In this document: positions 11,335 through 21,864 of the stretch, in pieces
Position numbering within the stretch: the first letter of the stretch is position 1
Layout: each line of letters begins with the position of its first letter
Origin: Amoebophrya sp. A120
Lineage: Eukaryota; Sar; Dinophyceae; Syndiniales; Amoebophryaceae
Reading direction: 5' to 3'
DNA length: 64,000 bases
Assembly (NCBI GenBank): GCA_905178155.1
Contig: CAJINV010000005.1
Location: forward strand, 2,668,054-2,732,053
Notes under the pieces: model-generated
Seen by the model: the letters and a program-made list of their open reading frames with translations, nothing else
Databases searched by the model: none
Told to the model about the DNA's origin: nothing
Program-made: the position numbers and the translations under genes

Positions 11335-12305
11335 CCCGCCCCTGGAGGGAAGGGAAGTCGTGATAAGGGCCTGGCGCCCAGATGCGCTACCTACCTGAGG
11401 TAGACGCGTCAAGTCTCGCAAACTAAGCGGCAGCACGCCGCTGCTCCTGGTGAGTAATGTAGGGCGGCGCCCGCAGTCCAGCGCGCGCCCCCTCGACCCT
11501 GGTGGGCGTTCTCTTCTTGAGGACGAGCCCAGCTCTGGAAGCTGGTGCGCCCTGTACTATGCTCCTGGCGAGTGAGACGGCGGAGGGCCGTCCGCGTGCT
11601 TAACCTGAGCAGCACAGCGCCACACCGCGCCCGACCAGTCCGAGGCGGGCCCTTTAGTGTGTTGCCGCGTCGTGTGCAAGGAGGCCCGGCATGGCGTGCC
11701 CCTCCCGGCGGCCTTGTGCCGTATTGGTGGTTGGAGGCGCGCCGTCGTAAACCCTACTGCCCCACGTAGTGCGCAGCACGCAGCCGGCGGCACTTGCCGA
11801 AGATTGGCGAAAACGGTGGGGCCTGCGCTATTCTGGAAAGCCTCGGCTGGCACCTTACCCCCCTGGCGGGGCCGCAAGACCGTTCCCGGGAGGCGGCGCA
11901 AGAGGCGGCGGTGGCTCCGCCTGCGTGAGCCGCCACCGCCACAGCTTGCGCCCTACATTCTCCCCGTCCGGCAATTGCCGGATGTCCGTGGAGCCGCTCT
12001 GGAAGCGCACCTCCCTACGCACGTAGTGCAATTATTCTGTGTTAGTGCGCCCGGTGTGCACCCTCTGAATAATGCTGCTATAAGGAGCGAGTGCTCGAAG
12101 CAGGGCAGCACAGCGCGCCCATTTCCCTTCATGCGCGTTGCTCTCCTTCTGCTTCCACGACTTGAGGCCGTGTGTCGCGTTGAAGGGTTTTCGCACGTCC
12201 TGCTCCCACAGCCGTGTTGTCAGACGGATCATCGCAAGTATAGCCTGGTCAAAGAGCGAGCACCGCTTCTGTTTGAAACAAGAGCGGGTCAAATACAATA
12301 CAATA
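11335..12305 (+). mobile_element. Retroposed non-autonomous insertion with 17-bp target-site duplication
   Basis: A GC-rich segment of about 970 bp is bordered on both sides by the same 17-bp sequence, CAATTGACACTGTAATT (11,318-11,334 and 12,306-12,322). Immediately before the right-hand copy is a short AATAC repeat tail (CAAATACAATACAATA). A long exact target duplication plus a simple-repeat 3' tail is the hallmark of target-primed reverse transcription, as in SINEs and processed LINE copies. The tail sets the orientation as +. No reverse transcriptase, tRNA-derived head or recognisable protein was found inside; frames of up to 225 codons look like by-products of high GC. I see no obvious shared 3' end with the retrotransposon at 17-28 kb. 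Confidence 0.75.
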
Positions 12306-12322
12306 CAATTGACACTGTAATT

Positions 12323-12714
12323 TACCTTTGGTAGTCGCTCGCAACTTCACGGCTCTTTATAATTTCCGTTTGCGTACACAATGAACAAGTTTGGAGTTGT
12401 CACAACTGGACACACGCACAGTTGACAGCTTGTGTAGTGTAGTTTTGTCCTTTCTACTATCACCAAATCAAGCACAAAGTGCCACACCATGAAGAGCAGA
12501 GCGTGAGGTTGCTTCCCAGGTGATTGTCATGTCTACAGCTTCTGCCTGTGCAGTTCTACTTACAACGGGACGCACATTTCAAGGTTCGGAATCAAGAGCG
12601 TTAAGCGGCAAATTTGCATTTACAAAAATCGCGCACATCGAGAATCAGAACAGAGTAAATGAGCGCACATGTTTCTTTCTCGTACGAGGTACGTCCGTGC
12701 ATAGTTAGACTCAG
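12323..12714. other. Probable intron or 5' flank of the kinase-like gene
   Basis: Open frames are short. The upstream limit of the following coding region is an in-frame TAG at 12,706 followed at once by ACTCAG, a good splice acceptor, so this stretch is probably the 3' part of an intron. Confidence 0.4.
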
Positions 12715-15700
12715 AGCTCGACGACGAGCACGGGCGGCGACGGGCAGCTAACACCAGCCGCTGAAACCGAGATAACGGCGCGCAATGGTGGGGTTGGTTC
12801 CTCCTCCACCCTGGAAGACGGTAGCAGGAGCGCAACGGATGGTGTGACGACGGATGGAAAAATGGATCTTGGTCCCCTTGGTGCACTGCATGACGTTGGT
12901 GACGGTATCTCATCTACAACGGGACGCGCCTCATCTACCACAAACGCTGGAACAACTTCTCCGTCAGGCACTGGACCTGGCGGCGTGACGCTGGAACATG
13001 AAGATGGTGCTGGTGCGCGGACCGCAGAGTCACAGGATACTGCAGCTGCAGATCGCTCCGTGACCGGGGACCGTGACCAGCATATGACGGACGCCGGCGC
13101 AGCGGAGGGTGCAAGAAGTGAAAAAGTTACAGGGCAAGGAAAGTCGAAGTCGTCAGAACCTAAAGCTGCATCTGCGACTCCTACAGATTTGCCGCGGATG
13201 GAAGCGAAAGGAGAAGAACAGGATAATCAGCACCAAAGCAGGTCCACGACAGAAAGCAGGAGTGCGTCGGGGGATAGTGGGCACGTAGCTCCTGCAGACA
13301 GCACCTCGTCTCACAGCACCGAAGAAGTAGCTGGCGCAGCATCTGAAAGAGGAGGTGGAGAGGCGAAGCTGGTGAGGCCGAGCCGGGGCTACTCGGCTGG
13401 TGGCGTTTCTACTTCCGCAACTGGTCGCGCGGCACCACCAGCGGTCGTAGATCCGAAAACGAAGAAAGTTAAATTCCCTGATCAAGATGCGGACCAAAGT
13501 GGTGGAGCTCCTTTGCAGGCAACTCCTGAAGAGCGCGAGCAACGCGAGCAGTTCGAGGCGGACGGAGGCTTGAGTTTCCTTTCCGAGGAGGATGTAGACG
13601 AAGCGTCGCTGCGTCGACCTTCTACGTCTACGTCTGCAGCTGCTTCCGTAACCTCCTCTACTCCAAGAAAGACCTCGCACGGGTATCACCAGGTGGAGCA
13701 GCAGGAGGAAGTAACTCCACCCTTTCCACTCACAGAAAAATTACCGGCCGCAAAAGCAGGGGAAAACCCGGGCCAGGGGTTGCCACGCGATCATGAAAAT
13801 GATCACAACCATGCTGAGAATGATGAAGTCTTCGCGAGCACTTTCGAGGGTGGCACAGGTAGCCCGGCGGCGACCACCGCGACAAGAAGCAAATCGAAAT
13901 CTTCTGAGTTTGATACAATTGCCGAAGATTTCGAACTCGAAGCGAAAGCAACAAGCCAAACACATGCCCCACAGCTGGCAGAAATTGCGACTCCTTCTTC
14001 GGCAATGGCGCTGCGAGACGAGCAGGTTGATCAGAAAACCCTCGCAAGCGGCAATGATCTTCATCACGCAACAGGAACTAGCACACGCCCCAGCGGTCCT
14101 GCAAACGGGTTGACGGACTTTCTTGAAGGTGATTCGCCTGCAACGACTGAAATAGTGGAAACCGGCGACATCGGTGGGCGCATGTCTAGTGAGGTTGCTG
14201 GCGGTGCGACGAGTGCAGGTGAGGAGCGGTCGCCGCACGTAGTGGAGGACAACGCTCTGAAGACGGATGCTGACGACGACGAAAACCAGCAGGAGGGACC
14301 TCCATGCACGTCGTCGCGGCATCTCGAGATTGCTACTCCTGCGCCAAAGGCTACACAAAAGCCACGGGGTGCTGCAGCGACTCCTGTGCCCTTAATGTCT
14401 CAAGATGTGGAACCGCCGGAAGCGATTTCCGCCACGGAATCGGGCGCCGCTGCGCAACCCGAAGCTCCCAGCAATCTTGATCCTGGCGCGTCGGTTTCTG
14501 CTCTTCCAGGAGGAGAGCCGCCACCGCAGCAAATTAGCGCAAAGGACGAAGAGAAGGGCCGGCCGGCTGTACTCGTAGGTTACAAGGACAGATACCCAAC
14601 GAAATACAATGCTGGAGATATTGCAGCGGACGCGACGTGGAAAAAGCAAGCGACGTGGGATCTCATCAACGGCGCCTACGTCACAACGTTGGACCCGTGT
14701 ACGGAAATGGATTTTCTTCGCTGTAGCGGCAGTGTCGAGCTGGGGCCTGCTTCGGTTCATTCCTCAGGCACCCCTGTGCCGGGAAAAGAAGGTGCGTCTG
14801 CACTGCCCATATCTGTGCGGCATACTTTTAGCAGTGCGGAACTAGTATCAGACATAGGGGAGCCGTCAATGACATGCGCGGTACTAACGAAAGATTGCGC
14901 GGCCGAAGAAACCGATGCAGGAATAGCACGCTTTCTCGCAGGGAGAAATAGGGAGTGGTACCATGACACACAGTGGATGTGCCAAGGTGAAAGTGGCGGT
15001 CTTGTTGCCTATTGCGGCGGGCTGCCACAAGAACCAGCCCAAGCGGCGTGGTGGTCGTGCTTGTCTTGTTCTCCCTTGACGAAGCCGGCGGTTGACGGTG
15101 GAGAAGATGCGGAGAGGGGAACTTGCCTGTGGAAGGAGACGCTCGTTGTACCACCAGGCCAGACGTCGACCCCGGCCACGAGGAGGTATTGTGGCCATGT
15201 CGCTAACGTTGAGCCGAGTGCCAAATTGCAGAACATCCCGGACTGTTTGGAATTGTCGCCCCAAACCCGGAGCATCATGCTGACGCTTCGGCCATCGGAC
15301 GGAAGCAGCCAGAGCCCCCCAGCAGCAACTGATGCCAGCGCCAGGCAAGAATGCACCTCACCAGCAGAAGGCAGCAGCGGAGGTCAGGTCGATGTCATAA
15401 ACCACTACAAAAAATCGGCACCGGGCGGCGGGCATGCGCGGGTATCGTTTGGGGCTTTTGAGGTAGCTGAAGCTGCGCACTTTTCTACACAAGAAGCCCC
15501 CGCGCGCGCGGCCGAGGCTGCCTCGGTACAACAAATAAAAGGAAGTGCCGCGGGCGCGGCGACGTCGCTCTTCTGCAAAATACTCCTTGACGGGGTTCAG
15601 TTCAAGCCCCCCGACCTCCCTTTGGGTTTGACCGACGTCGCGCGGGGGATCATCTTCCAACAGTCGAATACCGGCGAGTGCGAAGTTGGGAACTTTGTGC

Positions 15701-16958
15701 ATGGATACCCCCCGCAAAATGGGAGAGTTTACTACCAGTTTTGCTGCGACGGGGGCTTTAGTGTGCGCGAGCCAATGATGCAGACACGGCACGAAAATGC
15801 CGACGCCGAGACGAGGACGCTCGGCCCCTTTGCTTGTCTCGCCGCTAGAGATGTTCTGGGCAAGGAGCGGATCGCCAGGCTCTTCTCGAAGCCCGACACC
15901 GCAAACTGGCGCGCCCTGTGTGGTGTCAAAATGCGTGGGGACCTGCTTGACTTCCTCCCGAGCTCTGCCTCGATCACTATCTCGAAAAGCCCAACAAGTG
16001 CGGGAGAGCAGGCTGTACGTGTACTGAATCTTTTGCTGGGAATCATGTTGCAGGTCTATTTGCAGTTGCTGAAGATGCATAGAGCTGGCCTGATGCACAG
16101 GGACGTGAAGGCCGAGAACATCCTTCTGTATTTCACGGAGGATGGCGTTTCGAACTTGTTCCAAATGGCGTCTGCATTTGCGCAGGAAAAAGGTGGTCGC
16201 GCCCCAACCTCAGTGACCGCAGTTCTGATGGATTTTGGCTTCGTGTGTCGTGCCTCTCAAAAAGCGTTTGTCGACAAAAGTTTGGCAACCAAGGTAAGGG
16301 AGTGCTCAGCAACCGGGGGTGACGTGGGGTCGGAGTTATCCGTGTCTCCGGATCATTGGTGGAACATCCGCCCTATAGGTTCTCCCATCGCAGGGGCGAT
16401 CTGCTTTCCTGGGCAAGAACGACGGCAAGCCTCGTCCGCCTCATCTTTCTGCAGACGGATCCGTCGAGTGCTCCAAAGAACACAGAAAAGGTACAAGTGG
16501 GCGAACAAAGCTCGTTTGCCTGGCCAAGAAGCACTGAAAAATCTTTCAGGGATATTTTTCAACTGCGCAACAAGGATCTGGCGATGCTTCAAAATAAAGT
16601 ACGATTGATCCCGGAGACCGAGACCGAGCAGAGGAAAATTATTTGGAGTGAAAAGACCGTGGTCGACCTCTGCAAGTCCCCAGAGCTGGCTTTTCTGAAC
16701 GAGTCGGGCTGCAAGAAGGTTGCCAAGCTGAAATTTGACATGGAGCAATTCAGGGCAGAGGCTCGCAAGTTCAACATCAACATCCAGACGCTTGAGGATT
16801 TTGAGGGAACCGCGGTCGCCGAAAAGTCTCTTCTGCAGATCGTGTTCGAAGCCTTACTCGGGAAGCTCGACCGGAACTCGGACATCAAACCTGCGCCGAA
16901 AGATAGCTACGCGGATTACGATGAGTACGACTGGGGGCAGGAAAATCCAAAGAACTGA
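12715..16958 (+). CDS. Large protein-kinase-like protein with disordered N-terminus; frame change in the kinase domain
   Basis: The frame is open from an acceptor-like ACTCAG at 12,714. It first encodes about 600 residues rich in Ser, Thr, Ala, Gly and Glu (probably disordered), then a more ordered region. The kinase catalytic loop HRDVKAENILL is at about 16,096-16,128 and DFGFV at 16,231-16,245, so the HRD aspartate, the Asn and the DFG aspartate are all present. Beyond this the homologous frame changes. The activation-segment and helix-F part reads PYRFSHRRGDLLSW in another frame from about 16,356 and continues to a stop at 16,956. The RRGDLLSW stretch resembles the SRRDDLESLG region of casein-kinase-1 types, but no clear Gly-rich loop was found and the subfamily is uncertain. 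A good donor, AAG|GTAAGG, lies at 16,294, but no AG acceptor rejoins the right phase. This is therefore an unusual intron, a sequence error or a broken gene. A secreted parasite kinase is possible but unproven. Confidence 0.6.
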
Positions 16959-17401
16959 TGAGTCGGGACGGAAATCATCATCTCGGCTACCTTTGCCTAT
17001 CCACCAGGAGCTGACCAAAAGATCAGCACACTATGCCCCCGCACGCACATTTGATAACCATCTTATTGATCTTGAAAACAATACGGTTCTGTTTGGGTTG
17101 CAATAAAGATGAAAGTATCTGTAAGTTTGAGGTGTCTGTAAGTACAAGATGGATTGTCCCCGAGTGTTCTAACGTCCGGTCTTGTTAAGACGTGTCCTGT
17201 CGCTCCTCAGCGCGACTCTCTTGTCTTTCGTTCGCCCAGTCCCGACATCTCGTCAACATCTTCCCGTTGCGGATTTGCTCGTTCGTTGCGGCGTTGTGGA
17301 GAACATCGAACCCACGGGCAGCAGCATTGCGAAGTAAACGCATACGGAGGCGGGCTGGGGCAGACGCGGGCTGAGAGGATCACGCACTAAGCGGCCCGCA
17401 C

Positions 17402-18050
17402 GTGACAGAACCGCCCAGTACCACGCGGCCACCGGTATCGCGACAAAGGAATACAACCAGGGATCCAGAGCAGGCCGTCATAGTCCGAGCAACCAGGATA
17501 GGGAGCTTGGGGACTGCTACTGGTGATTTTATGCACTTTCCTTTGAGTCGCAGCGACGTAGTGCTTGTCACGCGACCACGCGAGGAAGCCCCTCAGACAG
17601 ACCACAACAATACCGCACACCACCGCGACAACGAGCAGTGCGACAAAAGAGTACGAGCAGGGATCCAAAGCAGGCCGACATAGTCCGGGTGACCGTGGCA
17701 AAGGAACCCGGGGCCTGCTTCTGGTGATTTTCCTCTGGGATCGCGACGGGCTGCTGTATTTGACGCACCCACACCAACAACACCTCCAAACAAACAGTAG
17801 CAACGAACCTTGACCAAGATCCGCCTGCGCCAGCCCCTCAGCGAAACCATCCATGAGCAACTTCCGCTGCAACTACTTACCGTTCCCCCAGACCCCAAGG
17901 AAACGATAAAAGGCCAGTACAGCTACGACGCGACGCGCCGAACAACACCGCACGACCACCAAACGCACCAGTGAGACCGCCAAGGCCGGTCGTCATAGTC
18001 CGGGCGCCCCTGGCAAGGACGCTCGGGACCAGCGGGCAGCACTCCTGACG
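17402..18050 (+). repeat. Imperfect ~200-bp tandem units at the retrotransposon 5' side
   Basis: A block of about 100 nt containing GGATCCAGAGCAGGCCG, CATAGTCC and CTGGTGATTTT occurs at about 17,440-17,545 and again 200 bp later at about 17,640-17,745. A more diverged partial copy (GGCCGGTCGTCATAGTCC) lies near 17,983. Head-to-tail 5' monomers are known in some LINEs, where they act as promoters; that role here is inference. Confidence 0.55.
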
Positions 18051-18342
18051 GCGGGTCGGCAGCCGTGGAAGAAGCAGGTGGCTTCATCGAGGTGCAAATA
18101 GCACGTTGCAACTAGCAAGCAAGACCCCCACTTACAAGATCCCAAAAAAGTAAAAGACGGCAAAAAGGGACATCTATACACATAGCCGCAAATAAAAGAC
18201 CCCGGAAAAAAGTAGAAGAGTGGCAAAGGGGCAAAATAAGAGAAAAGAACAGCCACCGGGGGTCTTGTATAAATATTTTTCTGGTTCTTAACCCTCGCCT
18301 CCGGGACGAGTCGCGGCACCGGTTTAGCCGGAAACCCCGCCC

Positions 18343-18600
18343 CGTCTGAAGACGAGCAGTAGTGTCGTTGCTCTTCAGACACGAGCGGAAGCCGATTTTT
18401 TCGAGACCGCAGCGGTGTCTTTTCCGGCTCCGGACGACCATGCCGTCGCGTCTGAAGACGAACAGTGGTGACGTTGCTCTCCAGACACGAGCGGAGACCG
18501 GCTTTTTCGAGTCCGCAGCGGCGCCTTTTCCGACTCCAGACGACCACACCGTCGCGTCTGAAGACGAACACTGTGCTTTTCAGGCTTGCAGCGCGGACAC
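18343..18600 (+). repeat. 106-bp tandem repeat, about 2.3 copies
   Basis: The 13-mer CGTCTGAAGACGA recurs at 18,343, 18,449 and 18,555, an exact spacing of 106 bp. The intervening sequence is alignable throughout (CAGACACGAGCGGA, TTTTTCGAG, CCGCAGCGG and CGACCA in each unit). The CTGAAGAC/GTCTTCAG-type core is partly palindromic. Confidence 0.8.
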
Positions 18601-18749
18601 TTTGCCCTTCTGGTGATAAAGCTGCAGTGTCCGGATTCCCATCCTGTTTTGCGCCTCGCAGGAGCAGACTCCACAAAGGACCCGGCTGATAGCTCTACCC
18701 CCCCGATCCTGTAGTATCGCCGCGCTAGCCGGCGCGATGCACCGACGAG

Positions 18750-19455
18750 ATGCCTGTTGTGATCCCGAGAAGGTGGCGACCGGCACTCACGCTTCTTGAC
18801 GAACTGGAGCAGAAAGGCGTCGTCAGTGCCCGAGAACTTGCTGAACACCGAGAAAACACGACGGAGACCCGCGCTGCGTTAACCAACCTGGCCCACGTAG
18901 CAGTGCTGCTCCGGTACCTCTATTGCCCGACGGTCATCCTTCGAAAGGAGTTAGACGAGCAAGGTAGCTGGCAAACCTACATCTGCCAGTACTACAGGAC
19001 CAGCGCAGTGCTGGAGCTCGCACACACGGCCCCGACTCCGCGTTTTACTGTGGGGGGACGAAAACTCCGCGACAGGCTCGCGGAATTGCTCGAGGAGCTG
19101 GACGAGAAGTGTGAGAGCTTCTTCATCCGCGTCGACCTGGTGCACGCCGCCTGGGCGGACATTCCGAAGCGGTTCGCCTGGGCGGACATTCCGAAGCGGT
19201 TCATCGTGTCGATCATCTACGATCCCTTCGGCGGTGATAACGACGCAGTGCGCCACCTGGTGGCGTCGTTAGCGCCACCTGGTGGAACAAGCAGAGAGGA
19301 AGGCGGCGGCCGCAGTGCGCGACCGCATCTTTGACGTCGAGGAAGAAAACAGGCAGCTCCGCGCGGAGAGCCAGCGCTTACGTTTCGAGAGCGACCTCCT
19401 GCGACACGTCGGGGACACTGGTGGCACGGCGAGACGGGTGGTGGACGAAGAGTAG
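18750..19455 (+). pseudogene. Retrotransposon ORF A: small coiled-coil protein broken by a 22-bp duplication
   Basis: ATG 18,750 opens a frame with LDELEQKG, RDRLAELLEELDEKCESFF and similar helical stretches. It contains an in-frame 27-nt tandem duplication giving AWADIPKRF twice (about 19,148-19,201). At 19,251-19,285 the sequence CGCCACCTGGTGG occurs twice, 22 bp apart, shifting the frame by one and closing it at 19,334. Without that duplication the frame would continue as HLVEQAERKAAAAVRDRIFD and a leucine-zipper-like segment (EEENRQLRAESQRLRFESDLL) to TAG at 19,453. About 235 residues with a coiled coil would suit a LINE ORF1-type chaperone/trimerisation protein, but no RNA-binding domain is visible. 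It ends 15 nt before the next ORF, suggesting one transcript. Confidence 0.5.
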
Positions 19456-19470
19456 GAACCGTAACTACGA

Positions 19471-21864
19471 ATGAAAGGTGGAGGAAAAGGAGGCGCCGGC
19501 GACGCCCCAGCATGGGGCCACACAACTGGCCAGCTCCAGCATTGGGGGCAGTATCCCGCGAACCAACAGTACAGACCGGTAGCGGCGCAGACGGGGATGA
19601 GAACAGAGCAAGGACAACCCCCGCAGCACTGGCAGAACGGGAACAGCAGCTGGCAACCTGCGCAACAGCCCTCCAACGCTGCTGTGGCCCAATTTGGGAC
19701 ACAGCTAAGCAGTGCAACAGCTGAACAGCAAGCCGGCAACCTGTGCGGCTTTGGGAGCGCGATGAGAGCGGGAAACAGCAGTAGTCTTGGTGGGGGCGGG
19801 GGAAGCAGCAGCAGCTTCGGCGACATGGCCACGACGGCGTATGCCAGCTCCCACGCTGGCCCTAGCCTGAGCGCGCATTTCAACAACCCGATCCCGCGCC
19901 AGCAGTACAGCGGCCCCCCAGGCGGGGGCATGACCGGCTTCGGGGGGATGGGGAGCTACCACGCTGCGAACGGGGCGGGGCCGCCAACCATTGCAGACCA
20001 CCTGCTCCTCCAAAACTTGCAACAGCAAAACAACCCAGCATACCACCAGCCCAGCAGCCCAGCCATACCTGTTCAACAACCACAGTTCCCTGCCGGAGGA
20101 CCAGCGCCTCCGCTTTTCGGCCTCCCGGTGCAACAAACGCTCTTCGGGTGCCCGCAGCAACACCATGCTCTCCCAGCGCAACAAACGTTCACCGCGGAGG
20201 AAGTCCAGCGACTCCTCGCGGCGCAGCAGCAACAACTCCAGCCAATGAGACCAAGCGCGCCCATGCCTGTCAACATAGGCGGGCCCATGTCACAGCTTGC
20301 ACAGTCAGGCGCCGACGCTTTGGGGGGTGCTGGAGGTGTTGTCCCCGCCCTCCAGCAAAACCACAAAGACATCTGCCAGCTCCTGGGCCAGCTGCAGGGC
20401 AGGGAGATAGCAGTGCCGCTGATCACCAGGAACGCGCTGACCGGGGAGGGGACTGACGTTGAACACCTGTTGACATTGTCGGAGCAGCTGCGGGAAGTCC
20501 GCAAGGCAGTAGAAGATCTTGCCAAGGCACGCGACGAAGCCGCACAGAACAGCACTGACACGTGCCTGCGGCAAGTTGTGCAGCAGAGCCACCCACAGTG
20601 CCCGGACGAACACCAGCAGCAGCAGCAGCGCCAGCAAGCTGCTGTACGAGCGTCCACGATCCCGACTTGTGCCCAACACCTGCCTACGCAGACGCAGCCG
20701 GCGAAAGCGCAAACAGGCGCGGAGGCACTTGCACCACAGCGGCCGGTCGTAGAACAGCAGAACCCCACCCCCAGGCAACATCCCGCGCTCGGACACCCCC
20801 CGCTCCCGCCGAGCCATCTTGCGCAGCCGATCCCGAATTGGCCCGCCACCGTAGAGCAACGTCCCACCCATCCCCGGACGGACACGTACTCACCGTGCGT
20901 CCGTGATGGAGCAGTCGCACTGGCCGCGGACGCCGGGAACTTCCTCTGGGAGCTGATCACGCAGCGCTGGGTGCTGGTGTTGTTTGGAGCAGTGCTGCTT
21001 GTGGCGCTCGGCATTGCGAACACGCAAGTGCACAGCCCGGGAGCCCTGGAGGTCGGTCCGAGCCCCTTCGCCGAAGTCGCCGCGATCCCCAACACCGCCT
21101 TGCTGCTACAGGAAGGAAACGCCGCTGCTTTTCGAACAATAAACACGGGCCGCGCGACGAAGGCGCGACGCGGTCTTGTGCCGCAAGATGAAGATGATGA
21201 TCAAAATATTTTCACCTTTCCCAACGGGGAACCGCTCGACCTCCGCATCGAGCAGGCAAGGCGGCAGCGCCAGGCGTGCCGCCGGTGGTTGTCGGACCGG
21301 CACGACATAGAGCTGTCGCTGCCGATGGTAGTTCTAGGGGTGGCGCTCCTCTTCGCGGGGATAGCGGTGTGCCACAGCGCAGTGAGCACCGCCCTCAGCA
21401 CGGCAGCGGACGCCTTGCGCAATGCGGCGGTGCGCAGGTACGGGGCGCTAGGGGCGAGGAAGGCGGGGGCGCACGAAAGCAAACCGCAACCGCAGCCCGG
21501 AGCACACCAAGGCAGAACGCCGGGAACACACCTAGACCAGGCGCAGCTGCAGGCACGCGCCCTGCCGCTGGGGAGCGACACACCAAGCGCCCAAAACGGG
21601 GCGGCACCACACCCCCCCGAACCGCCGCTAGCAGCACAGCCGGCGGGAACGAGCGGCGCGGGAGGTCAGGGCGGTGGAGAAGGGGAAAAAACACGAACCG
21701 GGCCCGGCGAGTCCGGGCGCGGCCCGACGGACGCGAGCCTACGCGAGCAGCTAGGCGCAGCACACGACAGACAGGTCGCACAAGTGCGGCGACGCACAAT
21801 CCGCCCGCCCCCAGGTCTAGCGCCAACGCCACAGGCGAAGACATTCGCAGGATTTCCACCCTAA
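19471..21864 (+). CDS. Retrotransposon ORF B: Gln-rich protein with two membrane-like segments
   Basis: A single intact frame of 797 codons from ATG 19,471. Residues 1-270 are Gly/Gln/Pro/Ala-rich and probably disordered. Around residues 325-365 is a helical, coiled-coil-like stretch (LLTLSEQLREVRKAVEDLAK). Residues about 490-516 (WVLVLFGAVLLVALGIA) and 612-640 (LPMVVLGVALLFAGIAV) are strongly hydrophobic and look like transmembrane helices, separated by an acidic, basic and polar loop. The C-terminal 150 residues are again Pro/Gly/Arg-rich. No gag zinc knuckle, esterase or RRM domain was recognised. Position between ORF A and the RT ORF, the same strand and similar base composition suggest it is a retrotransposon structural protein; membrane segments would be odd for a LINE ORF1. 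An unrelated captured or host gene is possible. Confidence 0.55.
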   Translation: MKGGGKGGAGDAPAWGHTTGQLQHWGQYPANQQYRPVAAQTGMRTEQGQPPQHWQNGNSSWQPAQQPSNAAVAQFGTQLSSATAEQQAGNLCGFGSAMRAGNSSSLGGGGGSSSSFGDMATTAYASSHAGPSLSAHFNNPIPRQQYSGPPGGGMTGFGGMGSYHAANGAGPPTIADHLLLQNLQQQNNPAYHQPSSPAIPVQQPQFPAGGPAPPLFGLPVQQTLFGCPQQHHALPAQQTFTAEEVQRLLAAQQQQLQPMRPSAPMPVNIGGPMSQLAQSGADALGGAGGVVPALQQNHKDICQLLGQLQGREIAVPLITRNALTGEGTDVEHLLTLSEQLREVRKAVEDLAKARDEAAQNSTDTCLRQVVQQSHPQCPDEHQQQQQRQQAAVRASTIPTCAQHLPTQTQPAKAQTGAEALAPQRPVVEQQNPTPRQHPALGHPPLPPSHLAQPIPNWPATVEQRPTHPRTDTYSPCVRDGAVALAADAGNFLWELITQRWVLVLFGAVLLVALGIANTQVHSPGALEVGPSPFAEVAAIPNTALLLQEGNAAAFRTINTGRATKARRGLVPQDEDDDQNIFTFPNGEPLDLRIEQARRQRQACRRWLSDRHDIELSLPMVVLGVALLFAGIAVCHSAVSTALSTAADALRNAAVRRYGALGARKAGAHESKPQPQPGAHQGRTPGTHLDQAQLQARALPLGSDTPSAQNGAAPHPPEPPLAAQPAGTSGAGGQGGGEGEKTRTGPGESGRGPTDASLREQLGAAHDRQVAQVRRRTIRPPPGLAPTPQAKTFAGFPP

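Noticed and set aside
11409-12334. Protein-coding gene in the GC-rich insert
   Set aside because: Frames exist in all phases because of high GC, none has a recognised motif, and the target duplications define the segment as a non-coding insertion.
20073-21146. 357-codon minus-strand frame (and other long antisense frames at 23.8-24.9 kb)
   Set aside because: These are antisense shadows of GC-rich retrotransposon ORFs. The + strand frames have recognisable domains; the antisense ones are Cys/Arg/Ser-rich without structure.
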